DNA of 64,000 nucleotides. It comes from Brochothrix campestris FSL F6-1037. Its GTDB lineage: Bacteria > Bacillota > Bacilli > Lactobacillales > Listeriaceae. Below are positions 18,032-26,787 of this stretch, in pieces. Numbering within the stretch: the stretch's first letter is position 1; every line of letters starts with the position of its first letter. The position numbers and the translations under genes are program-made. Where the stretch lies: NCBI RefSeq assembly GCF_000525915.1, contig NZ_AODH01000004.1, positions 42,827 through 106,826 on the forward strand. The letters run 5' to 3'. The notes under the pieces are model-generated. The model was given only the letters and a program-made list of their open reading frames with translations. It did not search any database and had not been told where the DNA came from.

Positions 18032-19366
18032 CTATTGTGTTTGATTAAGTTTTTTTATTAATTGATTGCTTGCAAGTACAAAAGGTAAATAGATGAAAAT
18101 ATCGAGGATGAAAAGCGCTGCCGCCAGTAAGGTAGCAGGAATGTCACCTGCTGTTGTTACCCAAGCAGTAATAATCGGTGGAAGTGTCCATGGTGGAATG
18201 ACGACACTTTTAGCAACGAGTCCCATCACAGTGAGCGGATAGGCAATCGCGAGGTTGATGAGTGGCACGCAGATAAAAGGAATCACAAAGAACGGATTCA
18301 TCACAACGGGTAAACTAAACATAATTGGTTCAGAGATGTTGAATAAGCTCGGTAGTAGGCCAATTTTTCCGACCTGACGGTAGTTTTTTTGTTTTGAACC
18401 AATAAAGATGGCAATTAAGAAGGGCAAAATCGCACCTGTTCCACCAAAGAGGGTGTACATGCCAATCCAAGGATTCGTGACAATGTTTGGAATCGGTAAG
18501 CCAGCTGCAAAAGCATCCATGTTTTGTTGAATCGCAATTAACATCGGCGGTGAGGTCACCGACGAGACGATGTTTTGTCCATGCAGGCCAAAGAACCAAA
18601 AAATTTGGGTTAACAACTCAACACTGAACAAGCCAATCGGTGATTGCATTGCAAATTGAAGCGGGCTCGAAATAACCTTCGTTACCACATCAGGAATGGT
18701 CATCCCTGTTAATGAGACGAAGCTAAACGTACCAACCGCAAAAATGATAATGACGATGGCCTCGGGAATGAGCGAGTTAAAGGAATCACTAACTGCCGGT
18801 GGAACCCCGTCGGGCATACTGATACGTAGTTTTTTATTTTGTGAAATACGCAGTAATAATTCGGTGCCAAGCAGTGCAGCAATAATACCAACAAACATCC
18901 CTCCTGAAGAAGTTAGTGATTGCATGTAGGCACCTGCAATTTCAACCGATTGTTCGGCACCAAGTGGTATTACGTCATTCATGAGTGGAAACATAATTAA
19001 TGCAAGCGCAAGGCTTAAAATACCAGCATGTATCGGATTGAAATACTTCGCTTCGATTTTCGAAACGCTCACATAATGTGTTGCAAGGCGATAGCCGATT
19101 AAAAAGGTTAAATAAATTGTCATGAAACCCATCGTACCATTGTTAACCATCGTCGCTAAATTCGAAAGTGGTCGTAAATCGAGCCAACTTTGATTGATTT
19201 TGACGTTGGTAAAGACGAGGGCGTTTAATAAAATAAAGAGCGAGTTGACCATAATGATGGGCATAATATCAATAAAACTATCACGAATCGCTACTAAATG
19301 ACGCTGATTAGCCATTTTAGCAGCCAAGGGCATTAAGCGCGTGCTTAACTTATCAGAAAAAGACAT
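18032..19366 (-). CDS. PTS EIIC permease, cellobiose/lactose (Lac) family
   Basis: 444 residues from ATG 19366 behind AAGGAAC; the longer frame to 19474 would cover the promoter and operator. Typical family features are KLSTRLMPLAAKMANQRHLVAIRDSFIDIMP and FNISEPIMFSLPVVMNP, with about ten hydrophobic segments. It is a paralogue of the 9055 gene. As first gene of the operon with LacI, fucosidase and GH1 it probably imports a fucose-containing or beta-linked disaccharide. Neither EIIA nor EIIB is nearby. Confidence 0.92.
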   Translation of the reverse strand: MSFSDKLSTRLMPLAAKMANQRHLVAIRDSFIDIMPIIMVNSLFILLNALVFTNVKINQSWLDLRPLSNLATMVNNGTMGFMTIYLTFLIGYRLATHYVSVSKIEAKYFNPIHAGILSLALALIMFPLMNDVIPLGAEQSVEIAGAYMQSLTSSGGMFVGIIAALLGTELLLRISQNKKLRISMPDGVPPAVSDSFNSLIPEAIVIIIFAVGTFSFVSLTGMTIPDVVTKVISSPLQFAMQSPIGLFSVELLTQIFWFFGLHGQNIVSSVTSPPMLIAIQQNMDAFAAGLPIPNIVTNPWIGMYTLFGGTGAILPFLIAIFIGSKQKNYRQVGKIGLLPSLFNISEPIMFSLPVVMNPFFVIPFICVPLINLAIAYPLTVMGLVAKSVVIPPWTLPPIITAWVTTAGDIPATLLAAALFILDIFIYLPFVLASNQLIKKLNQTQ

Positions 19367-19397
19367 AAATGTTCCTTCTTTCATCAGTTTATCGTAA

Positions 19398-19447
19398 AAC
19401 TTGAATCGATTCAAGTTCATCGTAAAACAAAATGTAAACGATTGCAA
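19398..19447 (-). promoter_or_regulatory. promoter, LacI operator and cre box of the fucoside operon
   Basis: On the minus strand TTGCAA (19442-19447) and TACGAT (19419-19424) are 17 bases apart. A perfect 20-base palindrome AACTTGAATCGATTCAAGTT (19398-19417), flanked by direct repeats ATCGTAAAAC, follows directly and is the likely LacI operator. A cre-like site ATGTAAACGATTGCAA (19432-19447, one mismatch) overlaps the -35. Together they predict substrate induction and glucose repression. Confidence 0.8.
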
Positions 19448-19646
19448 ATACTGTTTTTGAGAGGAACTAATCATTAGTATTTATAAGATGCAATAAATAC
19501 TGTAGCCAAATCAGGGAGAGTTAAACGGAGACCAAGAGAGTGAGGGGATGAAACGATATGATAATTCTCGAAAAAATAATTTTTGGCGGATGAGTTCTTG
19601 CAAGCATCTTTTGAAAGTAGATGATAGAGGGTCTAAAAGTAATTTT

Positions 19647-19675
19647 TTGCATTAACTTTGTCTGCTCGCTATACT
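19647..19675 (+). promoter_or_regulatory. sigma-A-type promoter of maa
   Basis: TTGCAT (19647-19652) and TATACT (19670-19675) are separated by 17 bases and lie about 48 bases before the maa start. Confidence 0.6.
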
Positions 19676-19723
19676 TAAGAGGTAAGCGCTTTATTTAAGA
19701 GCAAGGATGAATGGAGTGAGAAG

Positions 19724-20344
19724 ATGACAACCGAAAAAGAAAAGATGATAGCAGCACAATTGTATCGTTCGAATGATGCCGTACTGAAGGCGGAGATGAA
19801 ACGGGGACGACAATTGACACGTCTATTTAATACAAGCACAGAAGAACAGCTTGATTATCGTACGACCTTACTGAAACAGCTGTTTGCAAAGACAGGTGAA
19901 CAGCTGTACATCGAGCCGAACCTCCGTTGTGATTACGGCACGAATATTACGGTTGGAGAGTCCTTTTATGCCAATTATGACTGCGTGCTACTTGATGTAG
20001 CGCCGATTACAATCGGTGATAACGTGATGTTTGGCCCGCGTGTTAGCTTGTTAACAGCCAGTCATCCATTGGATGCTACGGTTAGAAATAGCGGCTTAGA
20101 ATATGGAGAAGCAATTACGATTGGCGACAATGTGTGGCTAGGCGGTAGCGTTACGGTTAATCCAGGTGTGACAATTGGTGTCAATACAATTATTGGTTCG
20201 GGGTCAGTGGTGACGAAAACAATGCCTGCAAATGTTATTGCAGCAGGTAACCCTTGCCGTGTCATTCGCGAACTAACCACTGCTGATAAGCAGTTATGGG
20301 AAGAAAAACAAGCAGCTTATTGGGCTGACTACGAAAACGACTAG
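19724..20344 (+). CDS. maa: maltose/galactoside O-acetyltransferase
   Basis: 206 residues: an N-terminal maltose acetyltransferase helical domain (AAQLYRSNDAVLKAEMKRG) followed by a left-handed beta-helix of hexapeptide repeats (about 75-185: ITIGDNVMFGPRVSLLTASHP, ITIGDNVWLGGSVTVNPGVTIG, VIAAGNPCRVIREL). The catalytic His lies in TASHPLD. It transfers acetyl from acetyl-CoA to sugars, thought to detoxify non-metabolised sugars. The HAD phosphatase gene follows after 12 bases, so the two form an operon. Confidence 0.9.
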   Translation: MTTEKEKMIAAQLYRSNDAVLKAEMKRGRQLTRLFNTSTEEQLDYRTTLLKQLFAKTGEQLYIEPNLRCDYGTNITVGESFYANYDCVLLDVAPITIGDNVMFGPRVSLLTASHPLDATVRNSGLEYGEAITIGDNVWLGGSVTVNPGVTIGVNTIIGSGSVVTKTMPANVIAAGNPCRVIRELTTADKQLWEEKQAAYWADYEND

Positions 20345-20356
20345 AGGAGCAATTAG

Positions 20357-21154
20357 ATGGTGAAAATGATCGCAGTAGATATGGATGGAACTTTTTTAAG
20401 TTCAGCGAAAGACTATAATAGAGCACGTTTTCAGAGGTTGTATCAAAAAATGCAGGAGCAAGATGTTAAATTTGTTGTTGCCAGTGGTAATCAGTACTAC
20501 CAATTGACCTCTTTTTTTGCGGACATTGCGGCTGACATTTCGTTTGTTGCCGAGAATGGGGCATTAGTTATTAGTGAAGGTGATGAACTGCTCTGTGGCA
20601 AGTTGAAACCAGCGCTGATTACAGAGGTTTTAGCCTTTTTAGATAGCCAGCAAGAGGTGCGTGTTATCTTATGCGGACGTCATAGCGCATACGTACGTGT
20701 GAGTGAACCCGCAAGCTTTATCACACAAGCGAGTCAGTATTATCATCGCTTGGCGACCGTTGCTGATTTTAAGACCTTACCGGCTGATGTGTTATTTAAG
20801 TTTGCCTTACATGTACCAATCGCAGAGACGGAACAACGGATGGCTGCCATCAACGAGCGTTTTAGTGGTAGGATTAAAGCAGTCACCAGTGGTCATGGCG
20901 ATATTGACTTAATCATTCCTGGCTTACATAAGGCGAATGGGTTACGCGTATTACAAGAAAAATGGCAGATTCGTGCAGAGGATATTGCGGCCTTTGGTGA
21001 TGGTGGCAATGACCTCGAAATGCTCAGCCATGTTGGTCAGAGCTATGCGATGGAAAATGGGAGTGCGATTGTACGTGCGACTGCTAAATACATTGCCCCC
21101 CGAAATGATGCTGAAGGCGTACTGACGGTTATGGAAGAATTACTGGAGAAATAA
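20357..21154 (+). CDS. Cof-type HAD phosphatase
   Basis: 265 residues of the HAD-IIB (Cof/YidA) family: motif I VDMDGTFLSS, motif II VVASGN, a cap domain in the middle, and motifs III/IV KANGL and AFGDGGNDLEML. Members dephosphorylate sugar phosphates or FMN in the cytoplasm; the substrate cannot be read from sequence. AGAGGAG precedes the ATG. Paired with maa. Confidence 0.92.
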   Translation: MVKMIAVDMDGTFLSSAKDYNRARFQRLYQKMQEQDVKFVVASGNQYYQLTSFFADIAADISFVAENGALVISEGDELLCGKLKPALITEVLAFLDSQQEVRVILCGRHSAYVRVSEPASFITQASQYYHRLATVADFKTLPADVLFKFALHVPIAETEQRMAAINERFSGRIKAVTSGHGDIDLIIPGLHKANGLRVLQEKWQIRAEDIAAFGDGGNDLEMLSHVGQSYAMENGSAIVRATAKYIAPRNDAEGVLTVMEELLEK

Positions 21155-21274
21155 AAGCGAAATCATCTCGTAAACAAAGACACTATCATAGCATTTCAAA
21201 GAAAATGAAGTCTGTTTAGACTTTTTCTCCAATCACTGCAGTTTAGAACGGTTTTAAATTCTTTTGTTCTAGGC

Positions 21275-21366
21275 AACACGAGCCTTTGAGGTGAGTGTAC
21301 AGATGGTACTCGACTCCGAGAAGGCGAGGCATTGACGACCTAGAATAGCGTTTATCTTCACTCTGA
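21275..21366 (+). repeat. ~92-bp structured dispersed element, copy 1
   Basis: Nearly identical (three or four differences over about 90 bases) to the reverse complement of 28513-28602. Internal pairing is visible: TTCTAGG at 21267-21273 with CCTAGAA at 21339-21345, GCCTT with AAGGC, and GAGTGTAC with GTACTC around loop AGATG. It is followed directly by the GCCTGTTAAC hairpin. Noncoding RNA or a mobile repeat are both possible. Confidence 0.75.
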
Positions 21367-21398
21367 GCCTGTTAACTGTATGTTAACAGGCCTTTTAC
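21367..21398 (+). terminator. Rho-independent terminator-like hairpin
   Basis: A perfect 10-base stem GCCTGTTAAC/GTTAACAGGC with a five-base loop, followed by CTTTTACT. It terminates either the HAD transcript or a transcript of the structured element just before it. Confidence 0.7.
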
Positions 21399-21495
21399 TC
21401 CTTTTAAAAAAGTGAATATTCAGACCATTCCCTTTGACTTTCGTTAGCTACCTGTTTTAAAATGTAAGTAGAAATAAAAAAGGGAGCTGATAATT

Positions 21496-21848
21496 ATGTG
21501 TCAAAATGATGTTGAGGTAACTATTGATATGTCAGAAAAAACTCCGAAATATATTCCTTGTCCATTAGGTGGTAAGCATAATATGAAAGGGAATGGATCA
21601 GGCGACGTACGTGAGAAAAGAGGGACGGTACTATTGAAAGGCCACTGTTTCCGATGTATAAATGTGGAATGGTGATGGTAGGACAATATAGTCCATTTCA
21701 AGGTAGTAATAAAGGCGGGCGTTATTATACTGGAAGTGGTCCTGTTGCTAATTACACTGTTATCATAGTGGCTAATGGGACAAAATTACCAGTAAATAGC
21801 AATCTCAGCGAAGACGCTTTTTTTCAAGGCATGATATGGGTAGCATAA
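21496..21848 (+). pseudogene. small Cys-containing protein, probably frameshifted
   Basis: Not recognised. An ATG at 21496 behind AGGGAGC opens a 59-residue frame (MCQNDVEVTIDMSEKTPKY, then IPCPLGGKH) that stops at 21675. A second frame carrying DGTIERPLFPMYKCGMVMVGQ and ending EDAFFQGMIWVA at 21848 takes over. One extra A in the run at 21612-21615 would join them into about 117 residues with no break. Both halves look protein-like (Gly and Tyr rich, GGRYYTGSGPVANY). A short lipoprotein follows. Confidence 0.5.
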
Positions 21849-21863
21849 AAGGAGGCAAACGCA

Positions 21864-22352
21864 ATGAAAAAAATCACCGCAGTAATGATGATACTCTTAG
21901 CCGCCATCTTCTTTAGTGGCTGTTCGAGTTCGGCAGCTAGTTTTGATGTCAAAAAAGAACAGCAAGCAGCGAGCAAACAATTAACGGCAATGGGTAAGTT
22001 GTTTAGTACGAATGAAACCTTTAGTCGATTGAATACGGATGAACTCAAACAAACCTTAACCGACAAGTTAAGTGACTTCGTCACCAAAGATGAACTGCGC
22101 AAGATGAAGAGTGAGATACCACAATGGCAGGCGGGAAATTATGCCAATGATTTGTTTTTTATTGCACCACGAACCGATGAAGATAAGGCGGTATTTTTAG
22201 CGACTACACCTAACTTTACTGATAGTCATCTTGAAGAACAGACACTTATTTTTCAGTTGGACTATGAGCCTGAAGCTAATTTCAGTGGCACAACTGTTAA
22301 GCTCAAAAAAGAAGATGGCACATGGAAAGTTGACCGGATTGTTAGTGAATAG
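21864..22352 (+). CDS. small lipoprotein of unknown function
   Basis: 162 residues with an N-terminal lipoprotein signal peptide and lipobox FSGC (Cys20), so anchored outside the membrane. The remainder has helical stretches rich in Lys/Glu and a C-terminal beta-rich part ending KKEDGTWKVDRIVSE, which resembles DUF4878-type or NTF2-like lipoprotein folds, but no family is certain. AAGGAGG lies upstream of the ATG; a terminator follows six bases after the stop. Confidence 0.75.
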   Translation: MKKITAVMMILLAAIFFSGCSSSAASFDVKKEQQAASKQLTAMGKLFSTNETFSRLNTDELKQTLTDKLSDFVTKDELRKMKSEIPQWQAGNYANDLFFIAPRTDEDKAVFLATTPNFTDSHLEEQTLIFQLDYEPEANFSGTTVKLKKEDGTWKVDRIVSE

Positions 22353-22357
22353 CAGGC

Positions 22358-22393
22358 AAAAACCCCAACACCTTAACGGTCTTTGGGGTTTTT
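22358..22393. terminator. bidirectional Rho-independent terminator
   Basis: Stem AAAAACCCCAA with TTGGGGTTTTT lies between the lipoprotein gene and the convergent ppdK gene. Confidence 0.9.
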
Positions 22394-22399
22394 CTCGTT

Positions 22400-25027
22400 T
22401 TAATTAACTGTACGATTTAAGAGGGCAGCCTTGGCTAAAGCGAGCTTCGCAAGCGGTACGCGGTAGGGTGAGCAAGAAACGTAATCAACCCCAATTTTTT
22501 CAAAGTAGGCAACCGATAAAGGCTCGCCCCCCAGTTCACCACAGACACCAATTTTAATACCTGGCTTCGTTGCTTTGGCCGCCAAAATTGCCTGTTGCAT
22601 TAGTTGGCCGACACCATCCTTATCAATCGTTTGGAAAGGATCAACCGGCAATAATTGCTTGGCTATATATTCCGGCAAAAAACCGGCACTATCATCGCGT
22701 GAAAAACCATAGACCATTTGTGTGAGGTCATTCGTACCAAAGCTGAAAAAGTCAGCGGTAGTTGCTAGTTTCCCAGCGATTAAACAGGCACGAGGCAGTT
22801 CAATCATTGTGCCAATCGTATAAGTCAGCTGTTTATTAGCGTCCGTTAACACTTCGTCAATTGCCTGTTCTAAAAAATGACGCATCCAGTTCAGTTCAGC
22901 CTCACTACCAATCAGTGGAATCATAATTTCTGGTGTGACCGTAATGCCTTCAGCTTGCAGTTGTAAGGCGCTTTTAACAATCGCCTGCACCTGCATCTTA
23001 TAAATAGCAGGGTAACTAATTGCCAACCGCACACCTCGGTGTCCCATCATCGGATTGCTTTCTTTTAAGGCTGCTAAACGCTCTGTTAAAAGGAGGGGCG
23101 AGATGTTTAATTGGGTTGCGAGCTGCTGTTGTTCACTCAGTTGCGTCGGCAAAAATTCATGCAACGGTGGATCAAGCAAACGAATGGTGACAGGGCGCGA
23201 TCCGGCTGTCCGAAAGAGTGCGCTAAAATCAGCTGTTTGATGAGGTTCAAGCTCGTTCAAGGCGACAAGTCGTTCCGCCGCCGTCGTTGCTAAAATAAGG
23301 CGACGCATCTCAAGCAAACGCTCGGGACTAAAAAACATATGCTCTGTGCGTGTTAAGCCAATGCCACTTGCTTCGAATTGCAAGGCTTGGGCAAAGTCAG
23401 TTGCTGTATCGGCATTGGCCCGTACGGATATATGCGTGCGCTTTGATAGCACTTGCATCAGCCGCTTGAAACTCGGTGTGATTACGGCTGGTGAGAGTGG
23501 GATTTTTTGCGGATAGAGTTTCCCTGTGCTGCCATCAACAGAGAGCCAATCACCCTCGGTTAAAATACCGTTATCATAATGTAAGGTTTTTTCCACCTCA
23601 TCAATTAACAAGGTGTGACAGCCGCAGACGCACGCAGTCCCCATACCACGAGCAACGACAGCGGCGTGGCTCGTCATGCCCCCTCGGCTTGTAATAATCG
23701 CTTCGCTTGCAATCATCCCAGCGATATCTTCCGGTGATGTTTCTTGCCGAGCTAAAATAACGGGAATGTTATGCTCAGCAGCGGCTTGAGCAGCTGTCGC
23801 TGAAAAATAAAGTTGACCTGTGGCAGCTCCCGGACTAGCGGGTAAACCAATCGCAAACGGAGTGAGTGCTTCGATGGCAGCGGTGTTAAACGTATCATGC
23901 AAGGCGGCTTCTATGTCATCGTAAGAAAGACGTTCAATCACCTCAGCGGCTGTAAGAAGGCCCTCGTCCAAAAAAGTCATTAGTAAATGAATTTGCGCGG
24001 CTGCCGTTCGTTTTCCGTTACGGGTTTGCAGAAAGTAGAGCTGCCCTTTTTCAATCGTAAATTCAACGTCTTGCATGTCTTTGTAATGGGTTTCAAGCAA
24101 CTGAATCCGTTCGCTAAATGTGGCGTATAAGGAGGGCATAATGTGTTGCAGCGATTGCATCGGTAAAGGTGTTCGAATACCGGCAACGACATCTTCTCCT
24201 TGCGCATTGAGCAAAAACTCGCCGAAGATTTCGTTTGCACCGGTCGATGGATTGCGAGTGAAACAGACACCGGTGGCACTGGTGTCACCCATATTGCCAA
24301 AGACCATTTCTTGGATGGTAACGGCGGTGCCTAAATCGTCTGCTAGATGATGCAGTTGACGGTAAGTGAGTGCCCGTGGGTTGTACCAAGAATCAAAGAC
24401 GGCCTCAATCGCTAACATGAGCTGCTGCAAAGGGTCTTGGGGGAAGTCTTTGCCTGTTTGTGTCCGGTAAATTGTTTTATACGTCGTTATCAGTTGTTGG
24501 AGGTCGTCGCTAGTTAAGTCAGTGTCGCGCGCACGTTGCTGCTCTGTTTTTAGTGCCGTCAGTGCTTCCTCGAAGAGCGCACTTGAAATGCCCATGACAA
24601 CATTACCAAACATTTGAATGAGGCGACGGTAACAATCAAAGGCGAAGCGTGGGTTGTTGGTTTCATTCGCAAGTATGAGAACCGATTGGTCAGTTAAACC
24701 GAGATTTAAAATCGTGTCCATCATTCCTGGCATCGAATGAACAGAACCACTCCGAACGGATAAGAGCAACGGACGTGTGGTACCAACGAGTTGCTTTGCC
24801 GTTTCTTGTTCCAGTCGCTCGATTGCGAGTGGCAGTGCAGCCTTTAAGGTTGGTGGCATCGTTTGTTTTGCGTTAAAATAAGCAAGACAGGCTGCAGTCG
24901 TCACTGTAAAGCCTGCGGGTACAGGTAGACCAATTCGTTTCATCTCGGCCAAGTTGGCACCTTTGCCACCTAAGAGATGCTTCAATTCTTTGCGACCTTC
25001 GTCAAAAAAATAAATGTAATTTTGCAC
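22400..25027 (-). CDS. ppdK: pyruvate, phosphate dikinase
   Basis: 875 residues, the normal length. The GTG at 25027 is taken as start because AAGGAG is seven bases upstream and the protein then begins like other PPDKs (QNYIYFFDEG... LLGGKGANLAEM). The ATP-grasp domain is N-terminal (SVRSGSVHSMPGMMDTILNLG), the phosphohistidine domain holds GGMTSHAAVVARG, and the C-terminal PEP/pyruvate barrel has the catalytic Cys in GVCGELGG. It interconverts pyruvate + ATP + Pi and PEP + AMP + PPi. No regulatory kinase (PdrP/DUF299) gene is adjacent; a DeoR-type regulator is divergent. Confidence 0.96.
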   Translation of the reverse strand: MQNYIYFFDEGRKELKHLLGGKGANLAEMKRIGLPVPAGFTVTTAACLAYFNAKQTMPPTLKAALPLAIERLEQETAKQLVGTTRPLLLSVRSGSVHSMPGMMDTILNLGLTDQSVLILANETNNPRFAFDCYRRLIQMFGNVVMGISSALFEEALTALKTEQQRARDTDLTSDDLQQLITTYKTIYRTQTGKDFPQDPLQQLMLAIEAVFDSWYNPRALTYRQLHHLADDLGTAVTIQEMVFGNMGDTSATGVCFTRNPSTGANEIFGEFLLNAQGEDVVAGIRTPLPMQSLQHIMPSLYATFSERIQLLETHYKDMQDVEFTIEKGQLYFLQTRNGKRTAAAQIHLLMTFLDEGLLTAAEVIERLSYDDIEAALHDTFNTAAIEALTPFAIGLPASPGAATGQLYFSATAAQAAAEHNIPVILARQETSPEDIAGMIASEAIITSRGGMTSHAAVVARGMGTACVCGCHTLLIDEVEKTLHYDNGILTEGDWLSVDGSTGKLYPQKIPLSPAVITPSFKRLMQVLSKRTHISVRANADTATDFAQALQFEASGIGLTRTEHMFFSPERLLEMRRLILATTAAERLVALNELEPHQTADFSALFRTAGSRPVTIRLLDPPLHEFLPTQLSEQQQLATQLNISPLLLTERLAALKESNPMMGHRGVRLAISYPAIYKMQVQAIVKSALQLQAEGITVTPEIMIPLIGSEAELNWMRHFLEQAIDEVLTDANKQLTYTIGTMIELPRACLIAGKLATTADFFSFGTNDLTQMVYGFSRDDSAGFLPEYIAKQLLPVDPFQTIDKDGVGQLMQQAILAAKATKPGIKIGVCGELGGEPLSVAYFEKIGVDYVSCSPYRVPLAKLALAKAALLNRTVN

Positions 25028-25165
25028 AAGACCACTCCTTCTAATCAAAATTAACGTTATGAGCAAGGCGTTTCTCAATTCCATTATAGACAGCGAAAAG
25101 GGGTTCGGATATCAATGTTCAACAAGTTGACGAATGTTCACTGTAATCATAAGGAGGAATCATCG

Positions 25166-25921
25166 ATGAGTAATCAGGAGCGTCAGCAAGAAATTATGGC
25201 AATATTACGGTTGAAAAAAGAAGTGAAGCCGTGTGACTTATGTTTGATGTTACATAGCAGTTTATCGACTGTGCGACGTGATTTGATACAGTTAGAAAAA
25301 GACGGCCAGATTAAACGCTCATATGGTAAGATATCGCTGAAACAATTAGCACATACTGAACCGGTTTTTCAACAGCGACAACGTCAAAATAGACAAGCAA
25401 AACAACAGATGGCTGAAATAGCGAGTGATTTTATTGGTAACGGGCAAACAGTGTTCTTAGATAGCAGTACAAGTGTCCATCTGTTGGTGCCCTTTTTACG
25501 TGATAAGCAGGATATTGTTATTATTACAAACGGCTTAGCGACCGCAGCACAACTGAATACGGAAACAAATAACCGCGTGTTTTTTGTTGGAGGAGAGCTC
25601 ACGCCAGGATTGGGGGGGGCGAGTGGCGGCTTAGCCGAGGCCTTTTTGCTCCCATTTACGATTGATGTTGCTTTTTTCTCCTGCCGTGGCATTGATCCTA
25701 ACTTTGCTTATGAAGCGAATAATCAACACGCCCATTTTAAGCAACAGGTGATGGACGTTTCGCAACAGTCGATTTTACTCTGTGATGCGACTAAATTTTC
25801 AACCCGCTATTTTTATAAATTAGCCCAATTAACGGCTTTTTCAGCGGTGATTACTAATCAAGCACCAGTCGATGAACATTATTTAACAGCTAGTGAGGCC
25901 CAACCCGAGTTTTATTGGTGA
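25166..25921 (+). CDS. DeoR family transcriptional regulator
   Basis: 251 residues from ATG 25166 behind AAGGAGG; the longer frame to 25115 lacks such a site. The N-terminal DeoR helix-turn-helix is at about 5-55 (VKPCDLCLMLHSSLSTVRRDLIQLEKDGQIKRSYG), followed by the DeoRC sugar-phosphate sensor domain (DSSTSVHLLVPFL, ITNGLATA, FVGGELTPGLGGASGG, LLCDATKF). Two ATGTTCA direct repeats 19 bases apart (25114-25139) upstream may be its operator. It probably controls itself and the divergent ppdK. Confidence 0.88.
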   Translation: MSNQERQQEIMAILRLKKEVKPCDLCLMLHSSLSTVRRDLIQLEKDGQIKRSYGKISLKQLAHTEPVFQQRQRQNRQAKQQMAEIASDFIGNGQTVFLDSSTSVHLLVPFLRDKQDIVIITNGLATAAQLNTETNNRVFFVGGELTPGLGGASGGLAEAFLLPFTIDVAFFSCRGIDPNFAYEANNQHAHFKQQVMDVSQQSILLCDATKFSTRYFYKLAQLTAFSAVITNQAPVDEHYLTASEAQPEFYW

Positions 25922-25924
25922 AGG

Positions 25925-25958
25925 GTGTTATAGCACAAAAAAATGGTGTGCTATAGCA
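25925..25958 (+). terminator. hairpin after the DeoR gene
   Basis: TATAGCACA pairs perfectly with TGTGCTATA nine bases later. No T-run follows, so it is a weak terminator or an operator-like palindrome between the DeoR gene and the ABC operon. Confidence 0.4.
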
Positions 25959-26061
25959 GTTTATGCGAAAATTGTGATTAATCTGTTTGTTCTTATGTTA
26001 TTGTAAGATGAAAAGAACGTTATAAATAACTAATTAAAAGGAACTAAGGAGGCGCGTGAGG

Positions 26062-26787
26062 GTGATTCAATTTGATAAAGTGACCAAGAACTACGATTCT
26101 GATTTGAAAGCGCTTCATAACGTGACGTTGACGATTAATCAAGGCGAATGTTTTGGTGTTGTTGGTGAGAGCGGCTCGGGAAAGTCAACCTTTTTGCGAC
26201 TGCTTAATCAGTTAGAAAGACCAACGAGCGGAACGATTACAGTGGCACAACAAGTGTTAGCTACTTTAAGTGAGCGGGATATAAAAAAGCGCCAACAACA
26301 AATCGGCATGATTTTTCAGCAATTCAATTTATTACATAATCAAACGGTGGCCCAAAATGTGGCATTGCCATTAAAACTTCGCGGCAAGATGGAGCCAGCG
26401 CGCGTATTAGACATGTTAGCCTTTGTTAACCTGACACATAAGGCAGACGCTTACCCACGCGAATTGAGTGGCGGCGAAAAACAGCGGGTTGCGATTGCCC
26501 GCGCCTTAGTCATTGAACCCAAATTGCTTCTTTGTGACGAACCCACCTCAGCCCTTGATGCCCAACACGTTGATGAGGTGCTCAGTCTATTAGAAAAAAT
26601 ACACAGTCAGTTTCAAACCACAATGGTCATTGTTAGTCATGAATTGGCCGTAATTAAACGGATGTGTCAACGTGCGGCGATTTTTAATAGAGGTGAACTT
26701 GTTGGTATCACAGCTGTAAAATCAGCAGAAAACGCTCAGCAATATGACTCGTATGAGGCAAGGGCGATGGAGATCCTTCAACAATGA
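26062..26787 (+). CDS. methionine-type ABC transporter ATPase (MetN-like, short)
   Basis: 241 residues. GTG 26062 is nine bases after AAGGAGG; GTG 26056 would be too close. Walker [10 protein letters not shown], signature LSGGEKQR and Walker [14 protein letters not shown] are intact, and the order matches MetN. The C-terminal NIL regulatory domain present in the other MetN (48961-49983) is absent, so transport would not be feedback-inhibited in that way. The stop overlaps the permease start by ATGA. Confidence 0.88.
   Translation: MIQFDKVTKNYDSDLKALHNVTLTINQGECFGVVGESGSGKSTFLRLLNQLERPTSGTITVAQQVLATLSERDIKKRQQQIGMIFQQFNLLHNQTVAQNVALPLKLRGKMEPARVLDMLAFVNLTHKADAYPRELSGGEKQRVAIARALVIEPKLLLCDEPTSALDAQHVDEVLSLLEKIHSQFQTTMVIVSHELAVIKRMCQRAAIFNRGELVGITAVKSAENAQQYDSYEARAMEILQQ

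Larger units (their letters stand above)
19367..19723. other. divergent regulatory region between EIIC and maa
   Basis: It holds the minus-strand promoter/operator at 19398-19447 and a plus-strand promoter at 19647-19675. The middle section (about 19480-19640) shows no gene or clear signal. Confidence 0.6.
21155..21495. other. intergenic repeat region after the HAD gene
   Basis: No protein gene. It starts with a degenerate copy of the AAAGCGAAAGCAGCTCGT motif seen at 28298. It then carries a degenerate copy of the terminator-associated block near 21209-21239, the ~92-bp structured element at 21275-21366 and a strong hairpin at 21367-21398. A promoter for the gene at 21496 is expected near 21420-21480. 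Confidence 0.6.
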
